A stretch of DNA of 35,363 bases from Bacteroidota bacterium (GCA_025363385.1 JANYEA010000161.1:1-35363); one strand, 5' to 3'; shown: positions 6,625 through 15,710, counted from the stretch's first letter. The notes: generated by a model from the sequence alone, not told the origin. Program-made: numbers and translations.

Positions 6625-7692
6625 ATGAGTAAATACAGAGCCGGGGTGTTATTTGGTGCAGAACTTGAAGCCCTCTATAACGATGCTAAAGAAAACAATT
6701 TTGCAATTCCTGCAGTAAACACCATTGGTACAGATACCATCAATGCTGTTTTAGAAACCGCAGCAAAAGTGAATTCTCCTGTGATGATACAATTCTCTAA
6801 TGGTGGTGCACAATTCATCGCTGGTAAAGGAATGAAAAACGATCAATTACAAGCAAATATTCAAGGTGCAATCTCAGGAGCTTTACACGTACATACATTG
6901 GCAAAACATTATGGTGTTCCCGTTGTTTTACACACTGATCACGCTGCTAAAAAATGGTTACCATGGATCAGCGCTTTAATTGATGCTGGTGAGCAATTTC
7001 ATAAAGAAAAAGGACAACCATTATTCAGTTCTCATATGTTGGATCTTTCTGAAGAACCCATTGAAGAAAATATTCAAACCTCAGTTGAATTCTACAAAAG
7101 AATGGCTCCACTGGGTATGAGTATTGAAATTGAACTAGGTGTTACAGGTGGTGAAGAAGATGGCGTTGACAATAGCGACGTTGAAAACGATAAATTATAT
7201 ACTCAACCTCAGCATGTAGCTTATGCTTATGAAGAACTAGGAAAGGTTGGTAAATTATTTACTGTGGCTGCTGCTTTTGGTAATGTTCATGGAGTTTATA
7301 GCCCAGGTAACGTTCAGTTACGTCCTGAGATTTTACACAATAGCCAAGAGTATATTCAAAAACAATATGGTACTGCAGAAAAACCAGTTTACTTCGTATT
7401 CCACGGAGGAAGTGGTTCTCCACAAAACCAAATCCGCGAAGCTATTAGCTATGGTGCCATCAAGATGAATATAGATACCGATATGCAGTGGGCTTTCTGG
7501 GAAGGAATTCTTGAATTCTATAAAAAGAACGAAGCTTACCTTCAAAGCCAATTAGGCAATCCGGAAGGTGCTGAAAAACCAAATAAGAAATACTACGATC
7601 CTCGCGTATGGTTACGTAAAGGTGAAGAGAGTTTTATTAAGCGTTTAGAAGTAGCTTTTAACGACCTTAACTGTCTGAATAGGAACGCATAA
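6625..7692 (+). CDS. fba: class II fructose-bisphosphate aldolase
   Basis: A 355-aa zinc-dependent glycolytic enzyme that splits fructose-1,6-bisphosphate into dihydroxyacetone phosphate and glyceraldehyde-3-phosphate. It contains LHTDHAAKKWLPW (102-114; D105 catalytic, H106 metal ligand), EIELGVTGGEEDGVDN (168-183, active-site loop), NVHGVYSPG (220-228; H222 metal ligand) and FHGGSGSP (259-266; H260 metal ligand). The length and the eukaryote/E. coli-like residues place it in class IIA. It is monocistronic, ending at a strong terminator. The 5' leader is AT-rich with no clear SD. The upstream gap contains a 20-bp palindrome that could regulate it. Confidence 0.96.
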   Translation: MSKYRAGVLFGAELEALYNDAKENNFAIPAVNTIGTDTINAVLETAAKVNSPVMIQFSNGGAQFIAGKGMKNDQLQANIQGAISGALHVHTLAKHYGVPVVLHTDHAAKKWLPWISALIDAGEQFHKEKGQPLFSSHMLDLSEEPIEENIQTSVEFYKRMAPLGMSIEIELGVTGGEEDGVDNSDVENDKLYTQPQHVAYAYEELGKVGKLFTVAAAFGNVHGVYSPGNVQLRPEILHNSQEYIQKQYGTAEKPVYFVFHGGSGSPQNQIREAISYGAIKMNIDTDMQWAFWEGILEFYKKNEAYLQSQLGNPEGAEKPNKKYYDPRVWLRKGEESFIKRLEVAFNDLNCLNRNA

Positions 7693-7708
7693 GACTTAAA
7701 CAGATTGA

Positions 7709-7740
7709 ACCGCCCTGAACTAATTCAGGGCGGTTTTTTT
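7709..7740 (+). terminator. rho-independent terminator of fba
   Basis: The 11-bp stem ACCGCCCTGAA (7709-7719) pairs with TTCAGGGCGGT (7724-7734), with loop CTAA, and runs into seven T's (7734-7740). Confidence 0.95.
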
Positions 7741-7770
7741 GTGCCCTTGGTTAAAAAAATATTATCTTTC
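7739..7770 (+). promoter_or_regulatory. likely promoter of accD-smpB
   Basis: TTG at 7739-7741, 21 nt, then TATCTTTC at 7763-7770 (one mismatch to TAnnTTTG). The -33 element overlaps the end of the fba terminator T-tract, so the two units are packed without a gap. The leader would be about 18 nt. Confidence 0.5.
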
Positions 7771-7793
7771 CGCCCCAATTGTAGTATGCTATT

Positions 7794-8714
7794 ATGAAAA
7801 AAGAACGTGAAGAAGACCTTGAATCGAATTTAACAGGCGATGAAGCACAGGGAGGAGAAGGGAATCGGCCGAGATGGTTTAAAAGAATCCGTAAGGGTAT
7901 TTTAACCTCTACTGCAGATAAAAAAGAAACGCCAGAGGGACTTTGGAATAAATGTCCGGAATGTAATTTTATATGTACCACTACCGAATTAAAGGAGAAC
8001 TTATACGTATGTCCAAAATGTAACTATCATCATCGAATTGGTAGTGAAGAGTACTATGATTTTCTTTTTGATAATAAAGAATACAAAGAATTGTATTCCA
8101 ATATTAGAAGTAAAGACGCACTCGGCTTTACCGACTTAAAACCCTATCAAAAACGTTTGGATGATATTCATTCCAAAACCGATTTGAAAGATAGTATGCG
8201 GGTTGCTGTTGGCACCATTAACGGCGAAGGAATTGTTATAGCATGTATGGATTTTGAATTCATCGGTGGTTCTCTGGGATCTGTGATGGGTGAAAAATTT
8301 AGTCGCGCTATCGACTATTGTATTGAACACCGACTACCCTATTTAGTAATCAGCAAAAGTGGTGGTGCACGTATGATGGAGAGTGCTTTTAGTTTGATGC
8401 AGTTAGCAAAAACCAGTGGCAAACTCTCGCAATTAAGTGATGCTAAATTGCCTTTTATATCTTTATTAACCGATCCAACATTTGGTGGGATCTCTGCAAG
8501 CTTTGGAATGCTTGGCGATATGAATATCGCTGAACCATGCGCCCTGATTGGGTTTGCGGGACCAAGAGTTATCAAAGAAACCATCAAACGCGATTTACCT
8601 GAAGGCTTCCAACGCAGTGAATTCTTATTAGAACATGGGTTCTTAGATTTCATAGTTGACAGAAAAGTTTTGAGGGATAAATTGAGTCAGGTGGTTAGTC
8701 TTTTAAGAAAATAA
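7794..8714 (+). CDS. accD: acetyl-CoA carboxylase carboxyltransferase subunit beta
   Basis: A 306-aa subunit that, with AccA, transfers the carboxyl group from biotin-BCCP to acetyl-CoA to make malonyl-CoA, the first step of fatty acid synthesis. The N-terminal zinc ribbon is intact: C54 and C57 (CPEC), C73 and C76 (CPKC). The crotonase-like domain follows with GGSLGSVMGEKFSRAID and SGGARMMES, which make the oxyanion hole and CoA site. The first 30 residues are an acidic, low-complexity extension (EREEDLESNLTGDEAQGGEG) before the usual WFKR start of the family. An accA gene is not in the window. smpB follows after 33 bases and is probably co-transcribed. Confidence 0.96.
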   Translation: MKKEREEDLESNLTGDEAQGGEGNRPRWFKRIRKGILTSTADKKETPEGLWNKCPECNFICTTTELKENLYVCPKCNYHHRIGSEEYYDFLFDNKEYKELYSNIRSKDALGFTDLKPYQKRLDDIHSKTDLKDSMRVAVGTINGEGIVIACMDFEFIGGSLGSVMGEKFSRAIDYCIEHRLPYLVISKSGGARMMESAFSLMQLAKTSGKLSQLSDAKLPFISLLTDPTFGGISASFGMLGDMNIAEPCALIGFAGPRVIKETIKRDLPEGFQRSEFLLEHGFLDFIVDRKVLRDKLSQVVSLLRK

Positions 8715-8747
8715 TCAACCCAATTAAAGCTGCCTTGCAGGCTCGGT

Positions 8748-9191
8748 ATGACGAAGGAAATGAATAATCGGCAGGCTTATTTCAATTATGCTATTGAAGA
8801 AAAATTCGTAGCGGGTATTGTATTGATGGGCACTGAAGTGAAATCGATTCGGGAAGGAAAAGTAAGCTTCAATGATTCATTTTGCTTATTCGATAAAGGA
8901 GAACTTTGGGTACGAGCCCTCTTTATTGCCTCTTACTCACATGGCAGCGATAACAATCATATTGAAGTACACGACCGGAAATTGTTATTGAATAAAAGAG
9001 AATTAAAAAAAATTCAAAACCGAATGAAGGACAAGGGTTATACCATTGTTCCACTGAAAGTTTTCTTCACAGATAAAAATTTAGTGAAAGTAGAAATCGG
9101 TATTGGAAGAGGAAAAAAGAACTACGATAAAAGAGAAACCATCAAAGGGCGTGATGTTGATAAAGAGATCAAGCGATTACTCAAAAGATAG
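8748..9191 (+). CDS. smpB: SsrA-binding protein SmpB
   Basis: A 147-aa tmRNA-binding protein needed for trans-translation, which frees ribosomes stalled on mRNA lacking a stop codon. It shows the oligonucleotide-binding barrel with VLMGTEVKSIREGKVSFNDSF (conserved GTEVKS-R-G), the KLLLNKRELKK segment, and the basic C-terminal tail GRGKKNYDKRETIKGRD that enters the A site in place of mRNA. Its length is typical. It stands 33 bases after accD on the same strand and stops three bases before the end of a convergent gene. The tmRNA gene (ssrA) itself was not seen. Confidence 0.97.
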   Translation: MTKEMNNRQAYFNYAIEEKFVAGIVLMGTEVKSIREGKVSFNDSFCLFDKGELWVRALFIASYSHGSDNNHIEVHDRKLLLNKRELKKIQNRMKDKGYTIVPLKVFFTDKNLVKVEIGIGRGKKNYDKRETIKGRDVDKEIKRLLKR

Positions 9192-9194
9192 TCA

Positions 9195-9638
9195 TTAATC
9201 ATAACGGGGCTTATTCGGTTCCTTATAATCTAATTGTTCTATTAAGGCCTCAGGAGTTGGATTTTTTGTGATGGAAACTGCAATCTGATAACTCGCTACA
9301 ATAAAAATAATCGAGGCAATAAATTCGCCAAATCCAATCCAATAGCCCCAAAAGCTATATACAGCGCCCCTTTCAGGATGTTCTGTTTCATAAATTACTT
9401 CCGTTTTTTCACCCTGCTTCCAGGAACGTAAATAATAATCAGCCTTCACCCGAAAATTCCGATATCCAATTGAGAATTCAGCCTGGGGAATCGTTTTTCC
9501 TGTAGCACTATCTTTTGCTATCAATATGGTTGCTGGAACCCGATCCCCATCAAAATAATCGGGCTGTCGGGTAAATAATACGTAGCAGCCAAAACAGACC
9601 AGGTATAATAAGAAGATGCCTTTATACAAGAGATTCAA
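9195..9638 (-). CDS. DUF3592-like small membrane protein
   Basis: A 147-aa protein with one N-terminal membrane segment (about residues 5-22), a beta-rich extracytoplasmic part with EVIYETEHPERGAVYSFWGYWIG, and a second membrane segment (about 100-118). The V-x-Y-x-P/E-P ... A-x-x-x-S/F-W pattern resembles DUF3592, whose function I do not know. There is no methionine codon in the frame; the best start is TTG at 9638, giving MNLLYKGIF. That start lies four bases beyond the T-tract of the smc terminator, so either it has a promoter hidden in the end of smc or it depends on terminator readthrough. It converges with smpB, 3 bases between stops. Confidence 0.6.
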   Translation of the reverse strand: MNLLYKGIFLLYLVCFGCYVLFTRQPDYFDGDRVPATILIAKDSATGKTIPQAEFSIGYRNFRVKADYYLRSWKQGEKTEVIYETEHPERGAVYSFWGYWIGFGEFIASIIFIVASYQIAVSITKNPTPEALIEQLDYKEPNKPRYD

Positions 9639-9641
9639 TTT

Positions 9642-9676
9642 AAAAAAAAGACCTATTGAATTTCCTCAATAAGTCT
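9642..9676 (-). terminator. rho-independent terminator of smc
   Basis: On the minus strand, AGACTTATTGA pairs with TCAATAGGTCT (11 bp, one G-U) around GGAAAT, then eight T's (plus-strand A-run 9642-9649). Plus coordinates of the arms are 9649-9659 and 9666-9676. It lies 21 bases after the smc stop and directly in front of the TTG start of the next minus-strand gene. Confidence 0.85.
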
Positions 9677-9697
9677 CTTTCTGGGTTTTATTTTTTA

Positions 9698-12600
9698 CTA
9701 ATTCGCTAAACTTCTAAAGTCAACCGGTACTAATTTGCTTACCCCCGGTTCTTGCATGGTTACCCCATAGATCACATCCACACAACTCATAGTTTGTTTA
9801 TTATGTGTTACAATAATGAACTGTGAGTTATCACTGAACTTCTTGATCATCTGAGTAAACTTACCAACGTTGGCATCATCTAACGGAGCATCCACCTCAT
9901 CCAGAATACAGAATGGTGCTGGCTTAATCAGGTAAATGGCAAACAATAAAGCCGTTGCAGTTAAGGTCTTTTCTCCCCCACTCAATTGTGTAATGGAAGA
10001 TGGACGTTTACCCTTCGGTTTTGCAACAATATCAATTCCAGTTTCTGCTAAATTGGTGGGATCTACCAGAATCATATCTGCAGTATCTTCTTCTGTAAAC
10101 AAAGCTTTAAATACTTTCTGGAAGTTTTCACGCACCTTATTAAAAGTATCCAAGAACTGCTGATTGGCGGTAGCTTCTACTTCCTGAATGGTTTGTAACA
10201 AACTTTCTTTCGCAGAAACCAGGTCGTTTTTCTGCTCCAAAATAAACTCATAACGTTTTTTCATTTCGGTATAAGCCTCAATGGCAGTTGGGTTAACTTC
10301 ACCAATATTCTCCAGGCGCTTACGCATCCTGTCGGAATTAGCTTGTAGTTCTTCCACGGCAGTTTCGGTAGCGCGGGGTTGGTCTAAAATGTCATCAAGC
10401 TCTACTTTAAATTCAACACTTAAACGTTCTTTCATTCCGGCTAACTGCAGTTTCAGTTCATTGAGCCTGTCTTTTATTTCAGTAACCAGATGATCGATCA
10501 TTTCCTTGCTCTTCACCTTCATTCTCAAAGTACTTTCCTTTTCCTGCAGAATATTACGCAAGTTGTAATAAGCCTGATCTGCCTCACCCAATATTTTCTC
10601 TTCTATTTCTTTATTTCTCAGCAATTCAACCAACTCTTGCTCGGCAACTAATTTTGCATTTTCACTCTCTACGATATTGCCGGATGCGTCAGATAATTGT
10701 CTGGTATTTTCTGCAATTTGATTGTGCAGGTCGTTCAATTGATTCTCTTTGAAAACCAATTCTTGCTTGAGGCTAGTGATCTTACTTTGCTGACGTGTTA
10801 ATTGCAGATTGATATCATTAAACTGTACAGAAGCAAAATTGTACTCCTGTTCAGCCAATTGATAATCTTGCTCCACCATTTTCATTTCCTCTGTGGTAGC
10901 AAACAATTGATCATTCAAGCTATTTAAAGCTTCCCGGGTTTCAGCTATGGCCTCTTGCTCGTCTTGCAAACGTTGTTCGATATCTTCTAAGCGCTGCTGA
11001 CCAGCAGTTTGAGCCATTTGAAGATTCTCATATTTATTACGTGCTGCAAACAATTGATTGGTTAATTGATTGATCTCGTTTTCGGTTTGTTTGATAGCGG
11101 TATCTTTCAAACGCTCGTTATAAAGCATTACGTCGTTGTGCTTTATTTTGATCTCGTTCTTCAATGCATTCACTACTGCATCCTGCAGAATGATCTCGTC
11201 TTGTAACTTCTCTAAATTTTTAGCACGACCAATTTTTTTGCCTTCAAATAAACCTACGCTTCCACCTGTTAACGTGTATTTACCTTTTACGTATTTACCT
11301 GTTTTCTCCAAAACCACCGCACCATTGCTATTGGTTAGTGCTTCTTCATTTTCGGCGATATATACATTACCCAATAAGTAATTGGCTAATTCCTGGTATT
11401 GATCATCCACTTCAATCACATCCAATGCCTTGATGGTATTGGCAGGCTGATGTGTGTCAACCTTATTTTCTTTAAACTTGTCTAGCAAAAAGAAATTGGC
11501 CTTCCCCTTCTGGTGATTATCTAATAAATGAACTGCTTGTAAACCTTCTTGCAGATCTTTTACCACATAGTAGTTCAAATAAGGTTCTAATACGTTTTCT
11601 ACTGCAGCACGGAAATCTTCCTGCACATAAATGATATCAGATAAAATTGGCGCTTGATGGTTCCATTCTGGATTCTTATGTAAGAACTTGATACTCTCTG
11701 GATATCCTTCCATTGAGTCGATCAGGCTTTTTAATAAAGCAAATTCGTTGCGCTTTGAATCGAGTTTACGGCTTTCTTCAGCTAACTCATTGCGCAATGC
11801 TTCCATCTGAGCCTGCGTTTCAAAGATCAGCTCCTTTGTTTTCTCCTGCTCTTCCTGTAAGTTTAGTAAATCTGAACGCCTTGCATCGAGTATAGATTCT
11901 TTTTCGGCTAACTCAACTGTTAATTGCTCCAGTTGGTAATGACGGTTTTGTTTTTCATCTATTTGCTGGGTCTGTGCTCGTTGTAGGTTTTGGATACTGG
12001 TATCAGCTACCGCTACTTTTTTCTCGGCATCGAACTGACCGCGTTGAATTTGTTGGAACTGTCCCCTCAAAGCATCCACACCTGTTCTGCGTTCATCAAA
12101 TATGTGGCGCTTATCTTCCACATCCATTTTATAGGTCTCAGCCCTGTCTTGCAAATCCTGCAATTTGGCTTCTTCTTCCCCAACCTGTAATTGTGTATAT
12201 TCAATGGAATCGCCAATAGTTTTTAACTGACCCGTTGCTTTATCTAAAAACTCTTTTAAACCAGTTTCCTTTTCTTTCAGGTAATGCAATTTCTGGGTAG
12301 CCAGATTCTTATCATTTTCCTTGCCTCTCAGATTTTGCAACAAATCATTGAATGCATGTTGCATGGTTTGTAAGGATTTCTCCTTCTCAATAAAACCTAA
12401 TTTCTCTTGTTCGATGGCAGCTTCATCCGTAGCAATTTCAGCTTCCAGTTGAAACTTTTTATCCGTTTCTAGATTCTGCTGTTCATTTAAATTGTGGTAA
12501 GTTATGTTGAATCCTTCCAAAGATGCTTTTGCAAGCTCAATGGAAAGTTCTTTATAATCTTTCTTGATCTCAAAGTACTTTTCAGCCTTTTTTGCCTGAT

Positions 12601-13219
12601 TATCAAGGGTTTTGAGCTGGTTATTAATCTCAAATAGTAAGTCTTCTATACGCGCTAAATCCTGCTCTGTGGCATCCAACTTTGATTTAGCTTCCTTTTT
12701 ACGGGTTTTGTAAATAGTAATACCGGCAGCCTGCTCCAGCATTCTTCTACGGCTGTTCTCTTTGTCTTTAATAATATCATCCACCATCCCTAATTCAATA
12801 ATAGCGTAACTATCTGTGCTTACACCAGTATCTAAAAAGAGATTATGAATGTCTTTAAGACGACAGGTAACATCGTTTAAACGATACTCACTCTCCCCAT
12901 TTTTATAAAATCTACGGGTTACGGTTACGGTACTAAATTCAGTAGGTAATAGATTTTTGGTGTTCTCAAACGTAAGACTCACTTCTGCCAAACCACTGGC
13001 GCTCCTTGTTTTACTTCCGTTAAAAACCAATGCCTCCAAGTTTTCACTACGTAGTGCGGATATTTTTTGTTCTCCAATAACCCAACGAATACTATCGATG
13101 ATATTGCTTTTTCCACATCCATTTGGTCCAATAATGCCGGTTATTCCTTCATCAAAACTCACTACAGTCTTGTCGGCAAAGCTTTTAAATCCTTTAATTT
13201 CTAGCGATTTTAATCTCAC
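9698..13219 (-). CDS. smc: chromosome segregation protein SMC
   Basis: A protein of about 1173 aa, the ATPase of the SMC-ScpAB condensin that compacts and separates chromosomes. The N-terminal half-nucleotide-binding domain has GPNGCGKS (Walker A, 31-38). Long coiled coils run on both sides of a hinge near residues 515-655 (PILSDIIYVQEDFRAAVENV). The C-terminal domain carries ITQLSGGEKTLTATALLF (ABC signature) and CILDEVDAPLDDANV (Walker B). I chose GTG at 13219 (AGGAAAACT before it), giving MRLKSLEIKGFKSF, the family's usual start. An in-frame ATG at 13246 adds nine odd residues and overlaps a possible -7 element (minus-strand TATGTTCG, 13240-13247). scpA and scpB are not in the window. Confidence 0.97.
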   Translation of the reverse strand: MRLKSLEIKGFKSFADKTVVSFDEGITGIIGPNGCGKSNIIDSIRWVIGEQKISALRSENLEALVFNGSKTRSASGLAEVSLTFENTKNLLPTEFSTVTVTRRFYKNGESEYRLNDVTCRLKDIHNLFLDTGVSTDSYAIIELGMVDDIIKDKENSRRRMLEQAAGITIYKTRKKEAKSKLDATEQDLARIEDLLFEINNQLKTLDNQAKKAEKYFEIKKDYKELSIELAKASLEGFNITYHNLNEQQNLETDKKFQLEAEIATDEAAIEQEKLGFIEKEKSLQTMQHAFNDLLQNLRGKENDKNLATQKLHYLKEKETGLKEFLDKATGQLKTIGDSIEYTQLQVGEEEAKLQDLQDRAETYKMDVEDKRHIFDERRTGVDALRGQFQQIQRGQFDAEKKVAVADTSIQNLQRAQTQQIDEKQNRHYQLEQLTVELAEKESILDARRSDLLNLQEEQEKTKELIFETQAQMEALRNELAEESRKLDSKRNEFALLKSLIDSMEGYPESIKFLHKNPEWNHQAPILSDIIYVQEDFRAAVENVLEPYLNYYVVKDLQEGLQAVHLLDNHQKGKANFFLLDKFKENKVDTHQPANTIKALDVIEVDDQYQELANYLLGNVYIAENEEALTNSNGAVVLEKTGKYVKGKYTLTGGSVGLFEGKKIGRAKNLEKLQDEIILQDAVVNALKNEIKIKHNDVMLYNERLKDTAIKQTENEINQLTNQLFAARNKYENLQMAQTAGQQRLEDIEQRLQDEQEAIAETREALNSLNDQLFATTEEMKMVEQDYQLAEQEYNFASVQFNDINLQLTRQQSKITSLKQELVFKENQLNDLHNQIAENTRQLSDASGNIVESENAKLVAEQELVELLRNKEIEEKILGEADQAYYNLRNILQEKESTLRMKVKSKEMIDHLVTEIKDRLNELKLQLAGMKERLSVEFKVELDDILDQPRATETAVEELQANSDRMRKRLENIGEVNPTAIEAYTEMKKRYEFILEQKNDLVSAKESLLQTIQEVEATANQQFLDTFNKVRENFQKVFKALFTEEDTADMILVDPTNLAETGIDIVAKPKGKRPSSITQLSGGEKTLTATALLFAIYLIKPAPFCILDEVDAPLDDANVGKFTQMIKKFSDNSQFIIVTHNKQTMSCVDVIYGVTMQEPGVSKLVPVDFRSLAN

Positions 13220-13430
13220 AGTTTTCCTATTTATGTATACGAACATACAAGAAAAGAGGAAGAAAAACGATTCAATATTATGGGCTGTGCATAATAAGTG
13301 GAGAAAAAGACTTGAAATTTAATTTTAATTCATTAGCAAGATACTAATCATCTGATTTATAATTATTTATGTAATTTAACTACAAATAATTTTAGTGCAA
13401 ATTAGCTGCTTAAAATTTGCTACAAGGCCC

Positions 13431-13438
13431 TATATTTG
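13431..13438 (+). promoter_or_regulatory. -7 promoter element of the glycosyltransferase pair
   Basis: TATATTTG is an exact TAnnTTTG match 22 bases upstream of the TTG start at 13461. No good TTG lies 19-21 nt further upstream (the nearest, at 13417-13419, is only 11 nt away), so the -33 contact looks weak. Confidence 0.45.
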
Positions 13439-13460
13439 AACACTTAAAAGACCCTCTAAT

Positions 13461-14558
13461 TTGCCAACCTTAGTTTTCACCGTAACCAATGAATTAAGCT
13501 TCGATCAACGCATGCAAAGAATCTGCGGCTCGTTAACGAGTGCAGGCTATGAAGTGTGGTTAATTGGAAGAAACATCAGAGGCTGCACCGAACTACCTTC
13601 GCAGGCTTTTAAACAAAAAAGGCTCAATTGCTGGATAGCCAAGGGACCTTTTTTTTACTTGGAATTTAATATCCGCCTGTTCTTTTACCTACTTTTCAAA
13701 AAATGTGACCTGATCTGCGCCATCGACCTAGACACCATACTTGCTTGTTATTGGGCCAGTTCTATCAAGGGAAGCCAAAGGGTTTATGATGCTCATGAGT
13801 ACTTTACCGAATTAAAAGAAGTTGCCACCCGACCTATTATAAAGCGAATTTGGCATTTTATAGAGCGTGAAACCGTACCGAAGTTTACAAAAGGATATAC
13901 AGTTAACCAATGGATTGCAGACGCTTTTAAGAAGCAATACGGGGTTTCCTATGGCATTATTAGAAACCTTCCCTTGTGTTTACCTTATTATGGTAAGCAA
14001 GCCAAAGAACCATTTCTCATTTATCAAGGGGCGGTTAATGAGGGCCGATGTTTTGAACAGCTCATACCAGCCATGAAAGAAGTAGGCATTCCTTTAAAAA
14101 TATACGGAACAGGTAATTTTATAAAACAAACTAAATCAATAATTTATAATAATTCACTTCAACATAAAATTGAGATTAATACACCTCTTTCTCCAGTCCT
14201 TTTAAGAAATATAACTGGTAGTGCTAAAATAGGAATCACTCTTTTTGATGATATGGGCTTAAGTCAGGTACATAGTTTGGCTAACCGTTTCTTTGATTAT
14301 ATCATGGCAGGTATTCCGCAGCTCTGTATTGATTTTCCAGAATACCAGGCAATAAATCAAGAATGGGAAGTGGCCTATCTTATTTCTGGTACAGATCCCA
14401 AAACAATTGCAGAAGCTTTGAACAAATTATTGGCCGACCCTGTTTTATACGAAAGGCTTCAATCCAATTGTATAAAAGCTAGGGACCAGTTGAACTGGAA
14501 TTTGGAAGAAACTCGATTAATTGCCTTTTACGAACAGATATTTCAATCCACTATTTGA
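13461..14558 (+). CDS. glycosyltransferase, GT4-like (GT-B fold)
   Basis: A 365-aa GT-B fold glycosyltransferase. The N-terminus FTVTNELSFDQRMQRICGSL with AGYEVWLIGR is a motif I know from a Bacteroidota group of GT4-like enzymes (T-V-T-N-D-x-x-x-D-Q-R-M). The middle has VYDAHEYFTE, and the nucleotide-sugar half carries IYQGAVNEGRCFEQLI and KIYGTG. It probably adds a sugar to a surface polysaccharide or glycolipid; donor and acceptor are unknown. The start is TTG: the conserved motif begins at residue 6 and there is no ATG between it and the promoter. Its TGA overlaps the TTG of the next glycosyltransferase (TTGA), so the two are translationally coupled. Confidence 0.85.
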   Translation: MPTLVFTVTNELSFDQRMQRICGSLTSAGYEVWLIGRNIRGCTELPSQAFKQKRLNCWIAKGPFFYLEFNIRLFFYLLFKKCDLICAIDLDTILACYWASSIKGSQRVYDAHEYFTELKEVATRPIIKRIWHFIERETVPKFTKGYTVNQWIADAFKKQYGVSYGIIRNLPLCLPYYGKQAKEPFLIYQGAVNEGRCFEQLIPAMKEVGIPLKIYGTGNFIKQTKSIIYNNSLQHKIEINTPLSPVLLRNITGSAKIGITLFDDMGLSQVHSLANRFFDYIMAGIPQLCIDFPEYQAINQEWEVAYLISGTDPKTIAEALNKLLADPVLYERLQSNCIKARDQLNWNLEETRLIAFYEQIFQSTI

Positions 14559-15691
14559 ACAAAGTCTTACATATCATATCATTCAATGTTCCCTACCCTG
14601 CCAATTATGGGGGTGTTGTAGATGTGTTTTATAAATTGGAGGCATTACATGCGGCAGGGGTTAAAATTCATTTGCACTGTTTCGATTATGGCAGGGGTCA
14701 TCAAGATGAACTAAACAAATATTGCGATTCGGTTCAATACTATCCCCGCGAAACAGGTCATAAAGCCATTTCACGTAACCTACCCTATATTGTAGCCAGC
14801 AGAAAAAATGAGGAACTATTAAAGAACCTTTTGAAGGATGAACACCCTATTTTAATGGAAGGTGTTCATTGTACTTTTCCCGTAATGGATGAGCGCTTTA
14901 AGAATCGTAAGCTTTTTGTAAGGCTTCACAATGTAGAATATCAGTATTATCGGGATATGAGTAAAGCGGCCAACAGCTTATTCCGCAAACTTTATTACTG
15001 GAATGAGAGTAGGTTGCTACGGAAATATGAATCAGAATTGGCTAAAAAAGTAGAATTCTGGGGAACCACCGAGAAAGACAATGATGTATATCGCAATGAA
15101 TTTGGATGCAGCAGAATTGATAAATTACCGCTTTATTTACCCCATTGGGAAATGAGTTGCACAGAAGGAATGGGCAGTTATTGTTTATACCATGGCGACC
15201 TAAGTGTAGATGCAAATGAGAAAGCTGCGATCTGGTTATTGCAGGAAGTATTTGCTACTTTACAACGCCCTTTTGTAATTGCAGGTAAAAACCCATCTGA
15301 AAAATTAATTGAATTAGCACACGAACAAAATCATACCTGTATCGTAGAAAATCCATCCCAGAAAGAAATGCAGGATATGATTGCAAAAGCACATATCCAT
15401 CTGATTCCATCTTTTACCAATACCGGCATGAAGGTAAAGCTGCTCAATGCACTGAGTAATGGCAAACATTGTGTGGCAAATGAAGCAACCCTTGCAGGAA
15501 CTAACTTAGAAGATTTATGTCATCTAGCAAATACTAAAAGGGAATTTCAACAAGCGATTATTGATTTATTTGAGCAACCATTTACATCCCAGGAAAAGCA
15601 AGCAAGGGAAAAGCTGTTTACAAACTTATTTAGTAATACGCGCAATGCGGCGTTGCAAGTAAAATGGATTTGGGGGGAATTAATTTCTTAA
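14555..15691 (+). CDS. glycosyltransferase, second of a coupled pair
   Basis: A 378-aa GT-B fold protein. The N-terminal half begins VLHIISFNVPYPANYGGVVDVFYKLEAL, a classic acceptor-side start in which the P-x-N-x-G-G loop contacts the sugar nucleotide. Further on are VRLHNVEYQYYRDM and YLYHGDLSVDANEKAAIWLL. The end, NTGMKVKLLNALSNGKHCVAN, corresponds to the donor-binding E/K-x7-E region, with the usual glutamate replaced around K-L-L-N-A-L. It starts at TTG 14555, overlapping the previous stop as TTGA. The two genes likely act in sequence on the same glycan. No flippase, polymerase or sugar-nucleotide gene is adjacent, so the pathway is unknown. Confidence 0.82.
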   Translation: MNKVLHIISFNVPYPANYGGVVDVFYKLEALHAAGVKIHLHCFDYGRGHQDELNKYCDSVQYYPRETGHKAISRNLPYIVASRKNEELLKNLLKDEHPILMEGVHCTFPVMDERFKNRKLFVRLHNVEYQYYRDMSKAANSLFRKLYYWNESRLLRKYESELAKKVEFWGTTEKDNDVYRNEFGCSRIDKLPLYLPHWEMSCTEGMGSYCLYHGDLSVDANEKAAIWLLQEVFATLQRPFVIAGKNPSEKLIELAHEQNHTCIVENPSQKEMQDMIAKAHIHLIPSFTNTGMKVKLLNALSNGKHCVANEATLAGTNLEDLCHLANTKREFQQAIIDLFEQPFTSQEKQAREKLFTNLFSNTRNAALQVKWIWGELIS

Positions 15692-15692
15692 A

Positions 15693-15710
15693 ATCCCCTC
15701 CTGAGAGTGG
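15693..15710 (+). repeat. REP-like short palindrome, copy 2
   Basis: ATCCCCTCCTGAGAGTGG matches the palindrome at 4593-4610 (minus strand) in 16 of 18 positions. It begins two bases after the second glycosyltransferase stop and ends 9 bases before the convergent ftsE stop. It may serve as a weak shared hairpin between these genes. Confidence 0.55.

Noticed and set aside
9936..13322. Several plus-strand open frames of 60-121 codons opposite smc
   Set aside because: They are antisense shadows of the smc coiled-coil and head domains, with cysteine- and serine-rich translations and no start signals.
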